64,000 bases of DNA, taken from positions 2,422,001-2,486,000 of the forward strand of contig JAJNNQ010000137.1 in assembly GCA_027886175.1 (NCBI GenBank), given 5' to 3'. Every line of letters begins with the position of its first letter. Positions within the stretch are counted from its first letter, which is position 1. The notes below the pieces were generated by a model. It had not been told where the DNA came from. It was given only the letters and a program-made list of their open reading frames with translations, and ran no database searches. The stretch is from Phylloscopus collybita (taxonomy: Eukaryota > Chordata > Aves > Passeriformes > Phylloscopidae). The position numbers and the translations under genes are program-made. Shown here in pieces: positions 23,690-33,965 of this stretch.

Positions 23690-24560
23690 GATTTTGTTGT
23701 ACCAGATCCCATCTAGTCCAGCTTTTAACCTCTCTAAGGATATTCTGAAGCTGTTCCAATAATCAGTCATGCCCATGGTGAAGAATTGCACTGTTAAACC
23801 AGACAGAACTTCTTTTTCTGCTTTTTGTTTTGTTTTGTTTTATTTTGTTTTTTAACTTGTCTCTCACTATCTCACTGGTCACCTTTGTCTTCACTGAGCA
23901 GAGTCCATCCCCTGCTGCAGCCCCATAGTCTGCCCATCCAGTCCCCATCTCTCCAACCTGGATACAGACACGTGGGACCATCTCAGAAGTCCTGCTAAAG
24001 TACAGGTAGGAGACATCAGCTGCTCTTGCCTGTCAGCTCATCCCAGGAGTCAAAGAAGTTCTCCAAACACAGTTTTCCTGTTCTCAGTAAAAGTCATGTT
24101 CCTAATCCCCTTTCTTTCAACTCCCATGCTTGTAAACAGCTCACAGGGGTCTTGTCCCATTATTTTCCAAAGGTCTGAAGAAAAGTCAGCCAGAGTTCCT
24201 TGGATCCTTTTACCTGCCTCTTTGAATCTGAACAGGATGTTTGCCTTTTTCCATCAGGAAACTCCAGGAGTTGCCACAGTCATTCAGGCATTGGCCAGCA
24301 CCCTCAATCTCCTTGTCTGTGTCTGCTGTCTTGTGGACTTGTAGTTGCCTACAAATGTTCCTGATTTAATCCTCCTCTGCTCTGAGTAGCATCTTTCTTC
24401 CCCTGGCACAAGGCAGGTAGATGTGGGAAGTTTGGGGAAGAAGTCTCCAGTAAATGCTGAAGCTAAGAAAGCACTTGGTTATTTCCTTATAAAGCATCCT
24501 ACACAGTTTTGCTGCAACAGAGAAAGCAGCTGCCTCTGTGACCTTTTCCTGGAGCACTTT
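23690..24560 (-). mobile_element. second ancient CR1/L3-like LINE remnant
   Basis: Reverse-strand LINE relic covering a segment upstream of the one at 21,990-22,410. Readable marks are 'cagaagtcctgctaaagtac', 'aaagaagttctccaaacac', 'gcttgtaaacagctcacagg' and 'cagtaaatgctgaagctaag'. In order they match the old CR1 phrases about calling neighbouring segments. Its left part overlaps the LINE interval already present in the first remnant, so it is probably a separate insertion. Confidence 0.55.
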
Positions 24561-24602
24561 CAGTCAGAGACACGCTTTTAGGGGTGGCTTTTCTGTGTAA
24601 TG

Positions 24603-24626
24603 TCATCATCATCATCATCATCATCA
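24603..24626. repeat. (TCA)8 microsatellite
   Basis: Eight uninterrupted TCA units (24 bp). It is short and likely polymorphic. Confidence 0.95.
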
Positions 24627-25649
24627 GAACAGAGCTGTGGGATGCCTGATGATGATATCAGCTGCTTGTTTTGGAGCTAAAGCTGTTTTTCCCCACGTGT
24701 TGTACAAGGCTCAGTCAATGCTAACCCTTCCCACAGATGTTGGATTTCAGCAGAGCTGTGAGTAGAGAGCCCTACCAACAGGTCAGATACTGCTGAGTAG
24801 GGGGCAGGAGGAAGAGTACCCTCTTCATCACTGCTGCAGGACAAGGATTAAAGGATTAAAATCCAAATGTACAACAACCACAGGCTGCCTGCAAGGCTGG
24901 CTGCAAGAGAGGAGGAGGGAGTGCTGCTGCAGACCATCCTGTTTGGTTTTTTTGCAGGATCAGGTTCTGCCTTTGGTGTAGCTCAGTCCTTGGTCCTGAT
25001 TTGTCTTGCACCCCAAAGCAGAGTCCAGCTCTGAGTTTGCACAGGGTGAGTTGGAGGAGGTTGGGCTGGCACCTCCTTGCTCAGAGAATCTTTTCTGGAG
25101 CTCCTGGGATCCACCACTAATTAGAACACGGGTACATTTTTAGTCTGTTCCTCTTTCTACGCTGCCAAGCTCTTTCCTTTCCCCCTGCCCCACTGTTCCT
25201 TCCTTAAATCCTTAAACCCAGCCCTCTCTTGTTGTGGCTCTGGTCTGAATCCACACTGAAACCTGCTTTTTGTTCCTCTGCCTTTCCCACATGCCAGCAT
25301 CCCTTCCCTCCCTCTGCTGTCTGTAATTTACTGTTCTGCCCCTTCACTGACACAGATGGGGTTTCACATTTAAACAATGTTCCACCGTGTACCATTTCCC
25401 CTTGATAAGTAGACTCAGAACCAGAGTGACTCAGCCCCGTGGCACGCAGGTAATTTCTCCAGCTCCCTCTCATGGCATTCCTCCCCAGTGCCTGCCTGTG
25501 AGAGATTCCCACATCCTGGGTGTCTGTGTGTGTGTGCCTTGGGTGACTGGATAACCTGTTTGCAGCGCACAAAGATGTAATGTACAGATCTCATGGAAAT
25601 CTTCGTAGCAGCTCTGCCTTGAAAACCTCAAATTGTCCTCATTAGGAGA
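24627..25649. other. unassigned intergenic stretch
   Basis: No gene recognised. A short TG run lies at about 25,520-25,536. Confidence 0.45.
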
Positions 25650-25850
25650 AAAAGTGATGAACATTCCAGGGATGGGGCAACCACAGCTTCTCCAGGCAAA
25701 CAGTTCCAGTATTTCACCACTCTCACAGGGAAAATTTATTCCTAATATCCCACCTATATTTCTCCTCTTTCTGCTTAAAGCCATTCCCCCTTGTCTATCA
25801 CTACGTGCCCTTGTAAACCACATCACAAAGTGCCACATCTCATTTTTTGA
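25650..25850 (-). mobile_element. CR1 LINE fragment
   Basis: Reverse-strand CR1 lacking its own 3' tip: 'attccagggatggggcaacc', 'ccacagcttctccaggc', 'cctaatatcccacctata', 'aaagccattcccccttgtc', 'atcactacgtgcccttgt'. Confidence 0.85.
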
Positions 25851-25889
25851 ACAAGGAATTCTGCCACATCCCTTGTTGCAATGCTTAAT

Positions 25890-25995
25890 CAATATTCCAG
25901 TGAAGAAACTTTTCATCCTCTCCAACCCGAACCTTCCCTGAGGTGCAGCTTGAGGCATTCCATCCCCTCTGCCCCATAACTACATGTCCATTTTT
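25890..25995 (-). mobile_element. CR1 LINE fragment, other subfamily
   Basis: Reverse-strand CR1 piece: 'ccagtgaagaaacttttcat', 'ccttccctgaggtgcagc', 'ttgaggcattccatcccc'. It repeats an interval already present in the neighbour at 25,650-25,850 but with a different subfamily wording. This makes it a separate insertion. Confidence 0.75.
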
Positions 25996-26149
25996 TTGCT
26001 GAGGAGGTTTGAAGATTTTTTTTTTTTTTTCCTCTGCAACTGTTTCTGAGCTGCCCCATCTCTCCAGTGAGATGGGTCAGAGTAACACCGTGATGAGGGA
26101 CCCTGCAGGTTCCACCCTGCCAACACACAGACTTCACCACGGAGAGAAG

Positions 26150-26995
26150 TGGTGTCACAATACGACACGAAAAGAGCGACACTCGCGCTCTGAGACGTCC
26201 AAGACAAAAAAAAAGGGACAGTTTATTTACAGACCTCAACTGTTAAGAATGGGCCAGGAGACCAGCTCTGTTTGGAAAGGCCTTCATTAAAAAGACAGCT
26301 CTGGGTAAGGGGCTCGAGGGGCCGCGCCCACCACCGCTGCTCCCACTGGGCACCACAAAGGAGGAGGTGCAGGTCGAGTCTGCTGCTTGTGCTGCAGAGT
26401 CAGGATTCCTTCCTCACAGGAGTTCCCAGGAATTCAGTTCTAGTTTGTGTGGTTCAGGGGGTGCCATCTTTTTCCAGTACTCTTCAGGTTACGACGAGAA
26501 GGTGGGAGACCACTTGCAGATGGCTGGATGTCTTGCTCACACAGTAGTGTCTTCCATAGGTCCAGATTTGGTGTTGGCTCATTGTTTTTAGGGGCTTTCT
26601 GGCGTTAATTGGACTTCTGCTTGTAGCAGAGCATCATGGGAGTCCCTTGATTTCCCTGTGAGGCGGTGTCAGCAGTTTGATGAGCAGGTGGGGAGCAGCG
26701 GAGGCCTTACCCGATGGAAGGTGAGGGGGAATTTGGGGTTTGGGGAAAGGTAATACACAGCCTAGAACACAGGAAACTGAGATTTGAGGGTACAGATCCA
26801 ACACGAGGAGTTTGGAATAACAGGTAAGTAACAGCGCAACCTTTTTGACTTCATGGCAAACAGTATAACAATACAACATACAGTGCATGACTTGGAGTCC
26901 TTTGTTTATTTCATCAACATTTACAGAATTCCAACAGTGACCATGGATTGGAGGAAGAAAATCGTCCTCTCCAACCACACTGCTCAACCCAACAA
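26150..26995 (-). mobile_element. endogenous retrovirus LTR
   Basis: Minus-strand LTR. Read on the minus strand, a polyadenylation signal AATAAA (plus 26,222-26,227) is followed by a U-rich stretch. A CpG-bearing U5 ('gcgcgagtgtcgctc') ends near 'attgtgacacca'. The plus edge is 'tggtgtcacaatacgac'. The far edge is uncertain: candidates ending in CA lie at 26,803 and at 26,994. The latter is preceded on the minus strand by a purine-rich tract (ggaggaggaga), as expected before a 3' LTR. No exact target duplication was found. Confidence 0.6.
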
Positions 26996-27560
26996 GTCCA
27001 TCAATTCTCTCCTCCTCCAGAAAGGAATGCAAAACAATCATTATTGACATGAGAAACTCCATTACAAAAATGTAAACATCAGAAGGCTTAGAAGAACTTC
27101 AGAAGAACAAGGGGGCATCACTTCTCTCTCCTTCCACACCTCTGAGCTGGTGGACTCTGATTTTTACAAGGAAATTTAAAGTTTTCCCTGCCTTGTGCCA
27201 ATGGGATGCAATCCCAGCTGGGGAAGGCAATCTTGGTACGGGAAAAATGAGTGAGTTTGGTGGAAATCTGAACTGAAACCTCTGAGGGTGTGAAACAGTT
27301 TTCAACCTCCAGGATGCCAAGCAAGCTCCCAGCAGGATGATATGTCCCTTGCTCCTCATGGAGTGATGTTTTTGGGAGGGGAGTCACTATAGAGAGAAGG
27401 AATTCTTTGAAGAAGGGACAGCACATTTTTATTTACATGAAAAGCGTGTGAGAAACTCCATTGCAAAAACGCAAACACAGAAGGCTGAAACAGAACTTTA
27501 GAAAAACTTTGGAAAAGCAGAGAAGAACAGGGCGACAGACTGGAGCTCCTTTTCCCCCCA
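26996..27560 (-). mobile_element. probable ERV 3' internal remnant
   Basis: Sequence next to the LTR contains a segment of about 60-70 bp present twice in the same orientation, at about 27,049-27,115 and 27,446-27,530. The marker is 'gagaaactccattacaaaa' versus 'gagaaactccattgcaaaa', followed by 'cagaaggct'. The purine-rich tract beside the LTR and the position suggest non-coding internal DNA upstream of a 3' LTR. No gag, pol or env motif is readable. Confidence 0.4.
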
Positions 27561-27599
27561 AACACATGTTCCTATTGTTGCCATAACTGGGATCAGCTT

Positions 27600-27730
27600 G
27601 TTGGAGAGCCGGGCAAAGCGTGCCGAAATAAGTAATAATTCACTCCGCGGATCCGACGCGTTTGCGTCAGGGATTACGGAGGCAAAAATCCCGGACAGTT
27701 ACAAATCTACAGAGCAATGGTGCGCTGATA
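27600..27730. other. CpG-dense patch, candidate regulatory element
   Basis: About eleven CpGs in about 110 bp, inside a region that otherwise has very few. Phrases include 'ccgcggatccgacgcg', the C/EBP-ATF-like 'ttgcgtcag' and the GATA-like 'gctgataa'. It is too short and isolated for an ordinary CpG-island promoter and shows no ORF with splice sites. A recent insertion or a constrained enhancer are both possible. Confidence 0.35.
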
Positions 27731-29599
27731 AAAGGAAGGAGGGAGGAGGATCACATTCCTCCCAGCCCAGCAGGCTGACAGTGCAAAAGGGAATAAGAAC
27801 ATTTAGTGCTCTGTACACCGAGTCCTCCGCCTGGCAAAGGGTGTGAGCCTTATCAGCTGGACAGGGACTTGGTGCCTCCCCGAGCACCTCTCTGAGCCAG
27901 CTCACACCTCTGAGGTGTGACCCTCCTTTCCCTGGTTTGCTTCTGCTTTGCATTTCTCAGCTGGGCACTTCCCCATCCCCAAAAAAACACTCATTGGATG
28001 GGCTAAATTAACCTTTTTTTTTGCTTCTAAAAGCAATACTCTGGGGTTCTCCCACAAGTTACAAGAGATTTAATTGTCTGTTTTCCTTCACATCTTTTAT
28101 TCTGCTACCACAATATCCAAAAATGTATCTTGTCTTCTTTTTTTCCTCCTCCCTGCCCCCTTTTTTTTTTTTTTTTTTTTTTGAGCTTTGAGTACTGACA
28201 GATTCATTTTTTCCATTTGCCCAAGCGAGGATTAGAGGGGTCAAAAATGTGCTTATTATAGGTTTTTCTCAAGGCTGGCAGATCAAGATGTTCCTCCAGC
28301 CTGATGTTCCTCCAGTCTAATCATGGAGAAACATCCTCCTCCAGACTGAGTTGTGCTGGTGAGGGTCCTGCTGGAGGGTACCACAGGTCTGCCTGTGAAC
28401 TGCCCAGAGAAACACTGTCAAATAAGAAAAAAAACCCTATAAATGAATGAATAAATAAGTCAGTGATGTTGTAAAAACACTTTTTTACTCATTTTCAAAA
28501 CAAAATCTTGAAGTGCTAAATTGCAAACCTGGCTGTGATTTAAGTTGACCTTTCTTTAGAGCTTGCAGGGATAAGCAGAAAAAGCCACCTGATTTGTAAT
28601 GTTTCATTTTAAGACAAACCTGAAGTGATGACTAAAGCTGATATGATTTTTGCCTGCTTTTCTATTTTTGTGAAGGGAAAAAAAAAAAAGAAAAAGAAAA
28701 AAAATCATTTTGGTTCAACCAATATCCACATTTTGATTTTTGACTGACTATATTTTCTAAGAAGAGCTTCTGAGCCAAAAAAAAATATCTCCCAGATGAA
28801 GATGTAACACTCGTTTTCTGACTCTATGAAGCAGCTGATAACCACCAGATACTTTCTTCTTATGGAGGTCACCTACATTTAGATAGGTATTTCTGGAAAA
28901 TATGTGTGAAAATGGGAGACTTCAATTCCCTGTATGAAGAGCAAAATCAGAATTCCCTCCCAATTTCCTGGAACATCCCCCTCTGCTCAGCCTGCTGTAA
29001 ATGACCCCCTTTGGACACACCTGCACCTAGGGAAGGACCTTGAAAATGAAGATGAGCCTTGGACCCAAGTAAAGAGCCTGATTGAACACCCAGAGAGCAG
29101 ATATGCTACTTTCTTTCAAATTTATTTCCCATCTGACTTTACTTATTTATTTCTAACCAGCAAATCTCCTGAGCTGCGCTGAGGAGCTTCACTGCCCTGA
29201 AGATGCACTGAGAATTTTGCAAGTGCTTAAAAACAGCTTTCCATGTCTGCTCTGCATTCCAAGAGGAAAGTTGGACTAATTCTCACATCCCAACTCAGCT
29301 GCAAAGGTGAAGGGATTTTCAAGCAATGCTTCAGAACAAAAAACCGGGTTCACAAAAATATGTTTGTGCCTGGCCTGTTTACCTCCACACACATTTTTAA
29401 GCAGCTGAGCCAGAGCTCTGGGATCAAAGTTAGGAATCTGTTTAAATTTTACATTGCAAATCTGTCTGGAAAGCAGGAATGTCATGGTGGTGTCACCAAC
29501 CCACATCCCCAATCCCTGAATGATAATAAATCATGGTCAAGTCTCCCTCCGTCCCTTTTGAAAACAGAATGGTCTGAATGAACATTTTAAAATATTTAC
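27731..29599. other. unassigned intergenic stretch with T22 and A tracts
   Basis: Contains a 22-base T run at 28,161-28,182, a purine A/G tract at 28,678-28,704 and an imperfect doublet 'gatgttcctccag' near 28,288-28,318. Otherwise single-copy with no recognised gene. Confidence 0.45.
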
Positions 29600-29745
29600 C
29601 CCTTGTGGAGGACAAACTTAGTCTGCAGCACTGCAGGGGGAAGATACAATCAGATATTTGGGAGAAGATTATTAGATGAGCTTTGGGGTCTACAAGATAA
29701 TTTTTAGGGTCCCTTCCAACCCGAAACATTCTCTGTTTCTATGAA
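29600..29745 (+). mobile_element. CR1 LINE terminal fragment
   Basis: Clear CR1 3' end 'agggtcccttccaaccc' and 'attctctgtttctatg'. The left part is too decayed to place a firm boundary. Confidence 0.75.
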
Positions 29746-30237
29746 AAGATGGTGTCTGCTCTCCCTTTCATTCCCTAGACTGGTGCAGAGGAGAGGCACA
29801 GAGACATCGTGCTATTTGCCTGGAGGAAGCACAACACCAGTGACTATTTGCCTTTCCTTTTTGCAAACAAAAATGTAGGCTCTTGCTCTGAAGCTGATTC
29901 TGGGTCGCTTTTTGCATCCACCTTGCAGACCCAGTCCCTGCCTCCTGCGTTAGCCCAGAGATAACAAGGTGGGACGTGCTTTGGGATGGTCACAAAGAAA
30001 CACCAAGGCCCTTGGGCTCAGCTTTCTCCGTCTGATGGCTCAGAGTCTGTTCCAGCAAACAGCCAGGTCACTGCAGGGCTTGCCAACAATGCTTGGCACA
30101 GGAATGTGGTGCTGATCACACCCTCAGAGCTTCCTGCAGCTGCTGGCATGAAGTCAACCTCCCTGTGCCAGGGCAGCACAGCAGGTCCTTCAGCCAGCCT
30201 TGAATTTTTTACCCTCAAATCCTCAGTTTCCTTCACT
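29746..30237. other. unassigned intergenic stretch
   Basis: No recognised element. Overlapping short frames on both strands (about 29,986-30,240) lack splice context. Confidence 0.45.
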
Positions 30238-30310
30238 TAGAACCATGGACTGATTTGGGAAATCAAAGACTATCCTGTTCCAAGCCCCCTGCCATGGGCA
30301 GGGATACCCT
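30238..30310 (-). mobile_element. CR1 LINE 3' fragment
   Basis: Short reverse-strand tail: 'agaaccatggactgatttgg' then 'cctgttccaagccccctgcc' and 'atgggcagggatacc'. Confidence 0.75.
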
Positions 30311-31108
30311 GGAAGTTTTCATGTGCTTCTCCAACTCCAGTTCAGCAAATTGGGAAGGATTCTGGTCACCTGAAGACTAAATGTCACCACTGCAAATTTA
30401 CAGAAGAAGGAGGGCCGGGGTGGGCATATGCCTTGCCCCCAACCCACCACAGCAGGAGAGCTGAGCTTATTGGCCTCCTCAGCTCCACATCAATCAACAG
30501 TATTCCTTGCAAGGCTTCCCACCATCATCTTTTGGCCTAAAGAAATCTTTGTGGATCCCTCTGGATGTTCCCCTCGACTGTTAGTGCACAGTGTGGAATC
30601 ATGGCAATGTGTGGAATACATTATACCCTGATTCCCCTGAATTTTGTACTCACTTGAATTTGTCACGCTGCTGTGATCATTATTTCATCAGCCTACCCCA
30701 AAACTCCTCTTTTGACCCCCACCTTTCAGCCACATTGACTGTGCAAAGTTCATCCTGGGTTTGTGTCCTTGCTCCTGAATCTCCCAAGAGGTTCTCCTTG
30801 CAAAGAGGCCTTTGTATAATTGTTTCCTTCTCATGAAGTGAGTTTTCTCTGATTTCTTGAATGGGAATTTATGGAAGTGTAGGCCTGGTCTCAGTGATCA
30901 GTGTGTCTCTTTAATTTTCATATACTCTTGTCCTAGGAAAGGCCATTTTTCAATTTATTCAAAAAGAAAACTCTTAGCTTGAAACTTCTTTCAAGTAGCT
31001 CCACTAAAACAAAGGTTTCGCTTAACAATGCATTTCCTTATGTTCTTTGACTCTCAAGAGCATGGGAGCATATAATCCAAATCCTGGGTAAACAGAAGTT
31101 TATTTTAA
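30311..31108. other. unassigned intergenic stretch
   Basis: No recognised gene or transposon. Confidence 0.45.
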
Positions 31109-31345
31109 ATGGAAATATCTATAGAAATTGTCAAGAAGGATGTCCCGTCAAACGTCACCGCTCCTGCCAAAAATACATCTCAACTGGCATTGTATGATGG
31201 CCTGAAACCCACAGAAAGCTCCCTGAGGGTAAACAATGCAATTCCAGGCTGCAGGAGCGATGGTGACACAGGAGCTGTTACCTATGGCTGAAGGAAAACA
31301 CCGAAGGTCCCGAGAACTCGAGAAAATTGACGTGCTGGAACTCAT
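31109..31345. other. CpG-retaining non-repetitive patch
   Basis: Eight CpGs in about 220 bp in otherwise CpG-poor DNA. It includes the CRE-half-like 'aacgtcac' and 'attgacgtgc'. A 60-aa plus-strand frame spans part of it but has no splice sites. It may be a conserved non-coding element. Confidence 0.25.
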
Positions 31346-31572
31346 TACAGGATAAAATATCTCAGTTCCAGTGCTGTTTCAGAATCGTTCCTGGGCAACT
31401 CTCCCCATTGCAGGTTCAGGAGGCTGCCTGCTGTAGCATTTTGTATGGACTTTGTACGCCCAGCAAGACCTTTGGAGGGTGAATGCTCAGGGAGGTGTCT
31501 CCAGTGGGTCAGATGATTACTGCACAAATAGTGCTGCCTCAACCCTAACCTGGGCAAGTCTTCCTAGCCAGG

Positions 31573-32335
31573 TGTCTTGGGTTGTGGAGCCAGGGGTGTG
31601 TATTCTATTTCATTTATTAAAAGTAGTTGGGGAGATGTTTTTTCTTTGTCTCTTGTAACTCTGGGGGGAGGAGGCAGATGCCTTCTGATAATGGGCCAAC
31701 TGTTCAAACCAGGTGGGGCAGTGTTTCTTATCTCTTTCACCACCTGTCCTCCCTCCAGGGGATATCTTCTGCTAATGGACCATTAAGACACCCCTAAAGG
31801 CACACATCCCCAAAGTAGTACATCCACATTACATCATCCCATTGTGAGATGTTCCACCCAGTGGGGGGAGCCAACCATTCCTACCTGGATAAAAACTGAG
31901 ACACAGGAACACAAAGGCATCCAGCTTCCCCTGATTCCTGGAGGAAGACTGGACCTCTTCTCACCACCACTGGACCCTTGTTCTACAGGATCATCTCCAC
32001 TCCACCAGAACCACCTCTGCCACTCCAGGAGGACTCACTCTTGGACTGCTTCCAACACGCTGACCAACAGGGTGTCAGGTTGTAGCTCTGACTCCGTCAG
32101 GGTTCTCCAAAATTGTTGTTTATTTGCTGTTTTGGTTGGGTGGTTTTGTTTTCTACTGCATTTGTATTGTTAATATTCTTAGTAAAGAACTGTTATTCCT
32201 ATTCCCAAATCTTTGCCTGAAAGCCCTTGATTGCAAAATTATAATTTGGGGGGGTGGCGGGGGGGGTTTACATTCTCCATTCTAAGGGAAACTCCAGCTT
32301 TGCCTGGCTGATACCTGTCTTTCCAAACCAAGACA
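31573..32335 (+). mobile_element. complete solo LTR, ERVL-like
   Basis: A 763-bp LTR bounded by TG...CA with imperfect inverted termini (TGTCTTGGGTT / AAACCAAGACA). It is flanked by an exact 5-bp target duplication CCAGG (31,568-31,572 and 32,336-32,340). A TATA-like 'ggataaaaac' lies at about 31,888-31,897 and an AGTAAA polyadenylation signal at 32,181. Near the end is a G-rich patch ('ggggggg' twice, about 32,245-32,268). The 5-bp duplication and the terminal motif fit class III (ERVL-type) elements of songbirds. Only the LTR remains, so it arose by recombination between two LTRs or by loss of the interior. It carries no protein. Confidence 0.92.
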
Positions 32336-32552
32336 CCAGGAATATGGAATTTACTACCCAAACTCTGGTTTATAATTCCCAAGGTCAGTTGGATGAGTTT
32401 TGACAGGTTTGAAATTTTGGGGGTGGGTGTTTTGCTTGTAAGCTGTTCAAGAGTCCAAAATATGATGTTCTCTTTGGCCGTGAAAACCAAACACGGTATC
32501 ATTTAGGTGCTCAGATGGACTGGAATATGTGCCTTAAGCTGAAGGCAGTCTA

Positions 32553-32860
32553 GAAAAAAAGATTCAAAGGGACTTTTGTAAAAGTGTGGAGCAGCAGGAC
32601 AAGGGGGAATGGCTTCAAACTGAAAGAAAGTGGGTTCAGATTATAGATGAAGAAAAATATCTTTACTGTGAGGGTGGTGAGACACTAGAACAGGCTGTCC
32701 AGGGAAATTTTGGATGCCCCATCCCTGAAAGTGTCCAAGGCCAGGTTGAATGGGGCTTGGAGCAACCTGATCCAGTGGAAGGTGTCCCTGCCCTTGGCAG
32801 AGGGTGGAACTGGATGATCTTTCCAACTCAAGCCATTCCGTGATTTTGTGATTCTATTAA
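32553..32860 (+). mobile_element. CR1 LINE 3' end
   Basis: Plus-strand CR1: 'ggacaagggggaatggcttc', 'tttactgtgagggtggtgag', 'gccccatccctgaaagtgtc', 'tggaactggatgatcttt' and a tail 'ccgtgattttgtgattct'. Confidence 0.92.
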
Positions 32861-33487
32861 AATAAGTGTCCAGTGCAAGTGCACAGTTATGTAGATACAT
32901 GTGGCAAAACACGGAATTTTTGCCCCCATGACTGGAATTTTCTTTCTGTGGATAAATAGACATCACATCAATAACAGGTATCACACCCTCATTGCACCAA
33001 ACACACACTGGATTAGTTTTGAAGCACACTGCAGCTCTGATCTAATCAGCAGTGGCCAACTTCCTGACCCAACAGCCTTTTGGTTTAGGATCCACGATGA
33101 CAAAACTGCAACTGTGAGGCATTAACTTTCCTCAGTAGAAGGGTTTGAAAATTAACCTCATTTGCCATAGCTCATCTCCATCACTCAAGATGATTTTCAG
33201 TGCCACAAATGCTCTGGGAATATCAAGATTTCCTTTGTCTGGTGTCCATTAATTTCAGTGATGTTTCTAATTTAAGCCTAGAGAGAGAGTCCTCAATGAC
33301 AGTGAGTTACCCAAGCACAAGGAGATGATTTAAGAGCAGATGCAACCATCTAATTCTCAGAAGTTTCCTCTCTGTCTGCCTGGCTGGTGAGTTCAAGATA
33401 TCCTACAGGATGCCAGCAGACAAGTGCTTCAGTGACTGGAATCAAAATATGCCCTAAAAATTCTGCCCATGGCACAAAACAAGTTTG
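32861..33487. other. unassigned intergenic stretch
   Basis: No recognised element. Confidence 0.45.
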
Positions 33488-33757
33488 GGGTGATGTCTTT
33501 AAACTGACAGAGGATGGGTTTGGATTGGATATCAAGAAGGAATTGTTCCCTCTGAGGGTGATGAGACCCTGGCACAGGGTGCCCAGAGAAGCTGGGGCTG
33601 CTCCATCCCTGGAAGTGTCCAAGGTCAGGTTGGATGGAGTTTGGAGCAACCTGGGGTAGTGGAAGGTGTCCCTGCCCTTGGCAGGGAGTTGGAATTGGGT
33701 GATGTTTAAGCTCCCTTCTAACCCAAACCACTCTGTGATTCCTTCTGTGATTCCATC
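33488..33757 (+). mobile_element. CR1 LINE 3' end
   Basis: Plus-strand CR1: 'gaggatgggtttggattgg', 'ctctgagggtgatgagaccc', 'catccctggaagtgtccaag', 'ggtgatgtttaagctccc' and a duplicated tail 'ctctgtgattccttctgtg'. Confidence 0.92.
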
Positions 33758-33845
33758 CTTTTGAGCTGGGTATTTAAACTCCCATGGAAGCCAACAGAGC
33801 CTGAGGGCTCAACTCAGCTGACACCAGCTGAGGTGCTCTAGGATG

Positions 33846-33965
33846 TCACAGGGTATCCTGAGGTGGGAGGGATCCCCTGGGATCATCCAAGTTCAACTCC
33901 TGGCCCTGCACAGGACACCCCAGGAACGCCACCCTGTGCCTGAGTGTCCTCTCTGTGGGATGTAG
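33846..33965 (-). mobile_element. CR1 LINE 3' fragment, distinct subfamily
   Basis: Reverse-strand CR1: 'ggtgggagggatcccctgg', 'atcatccaagttcaactcc', 'tggccctgcacaggacaccc', 'ccctgtgcctgagtgtcc'. The wording is that of a different, older CR1 subfamily from its neighbour. Confidence 0.8.
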
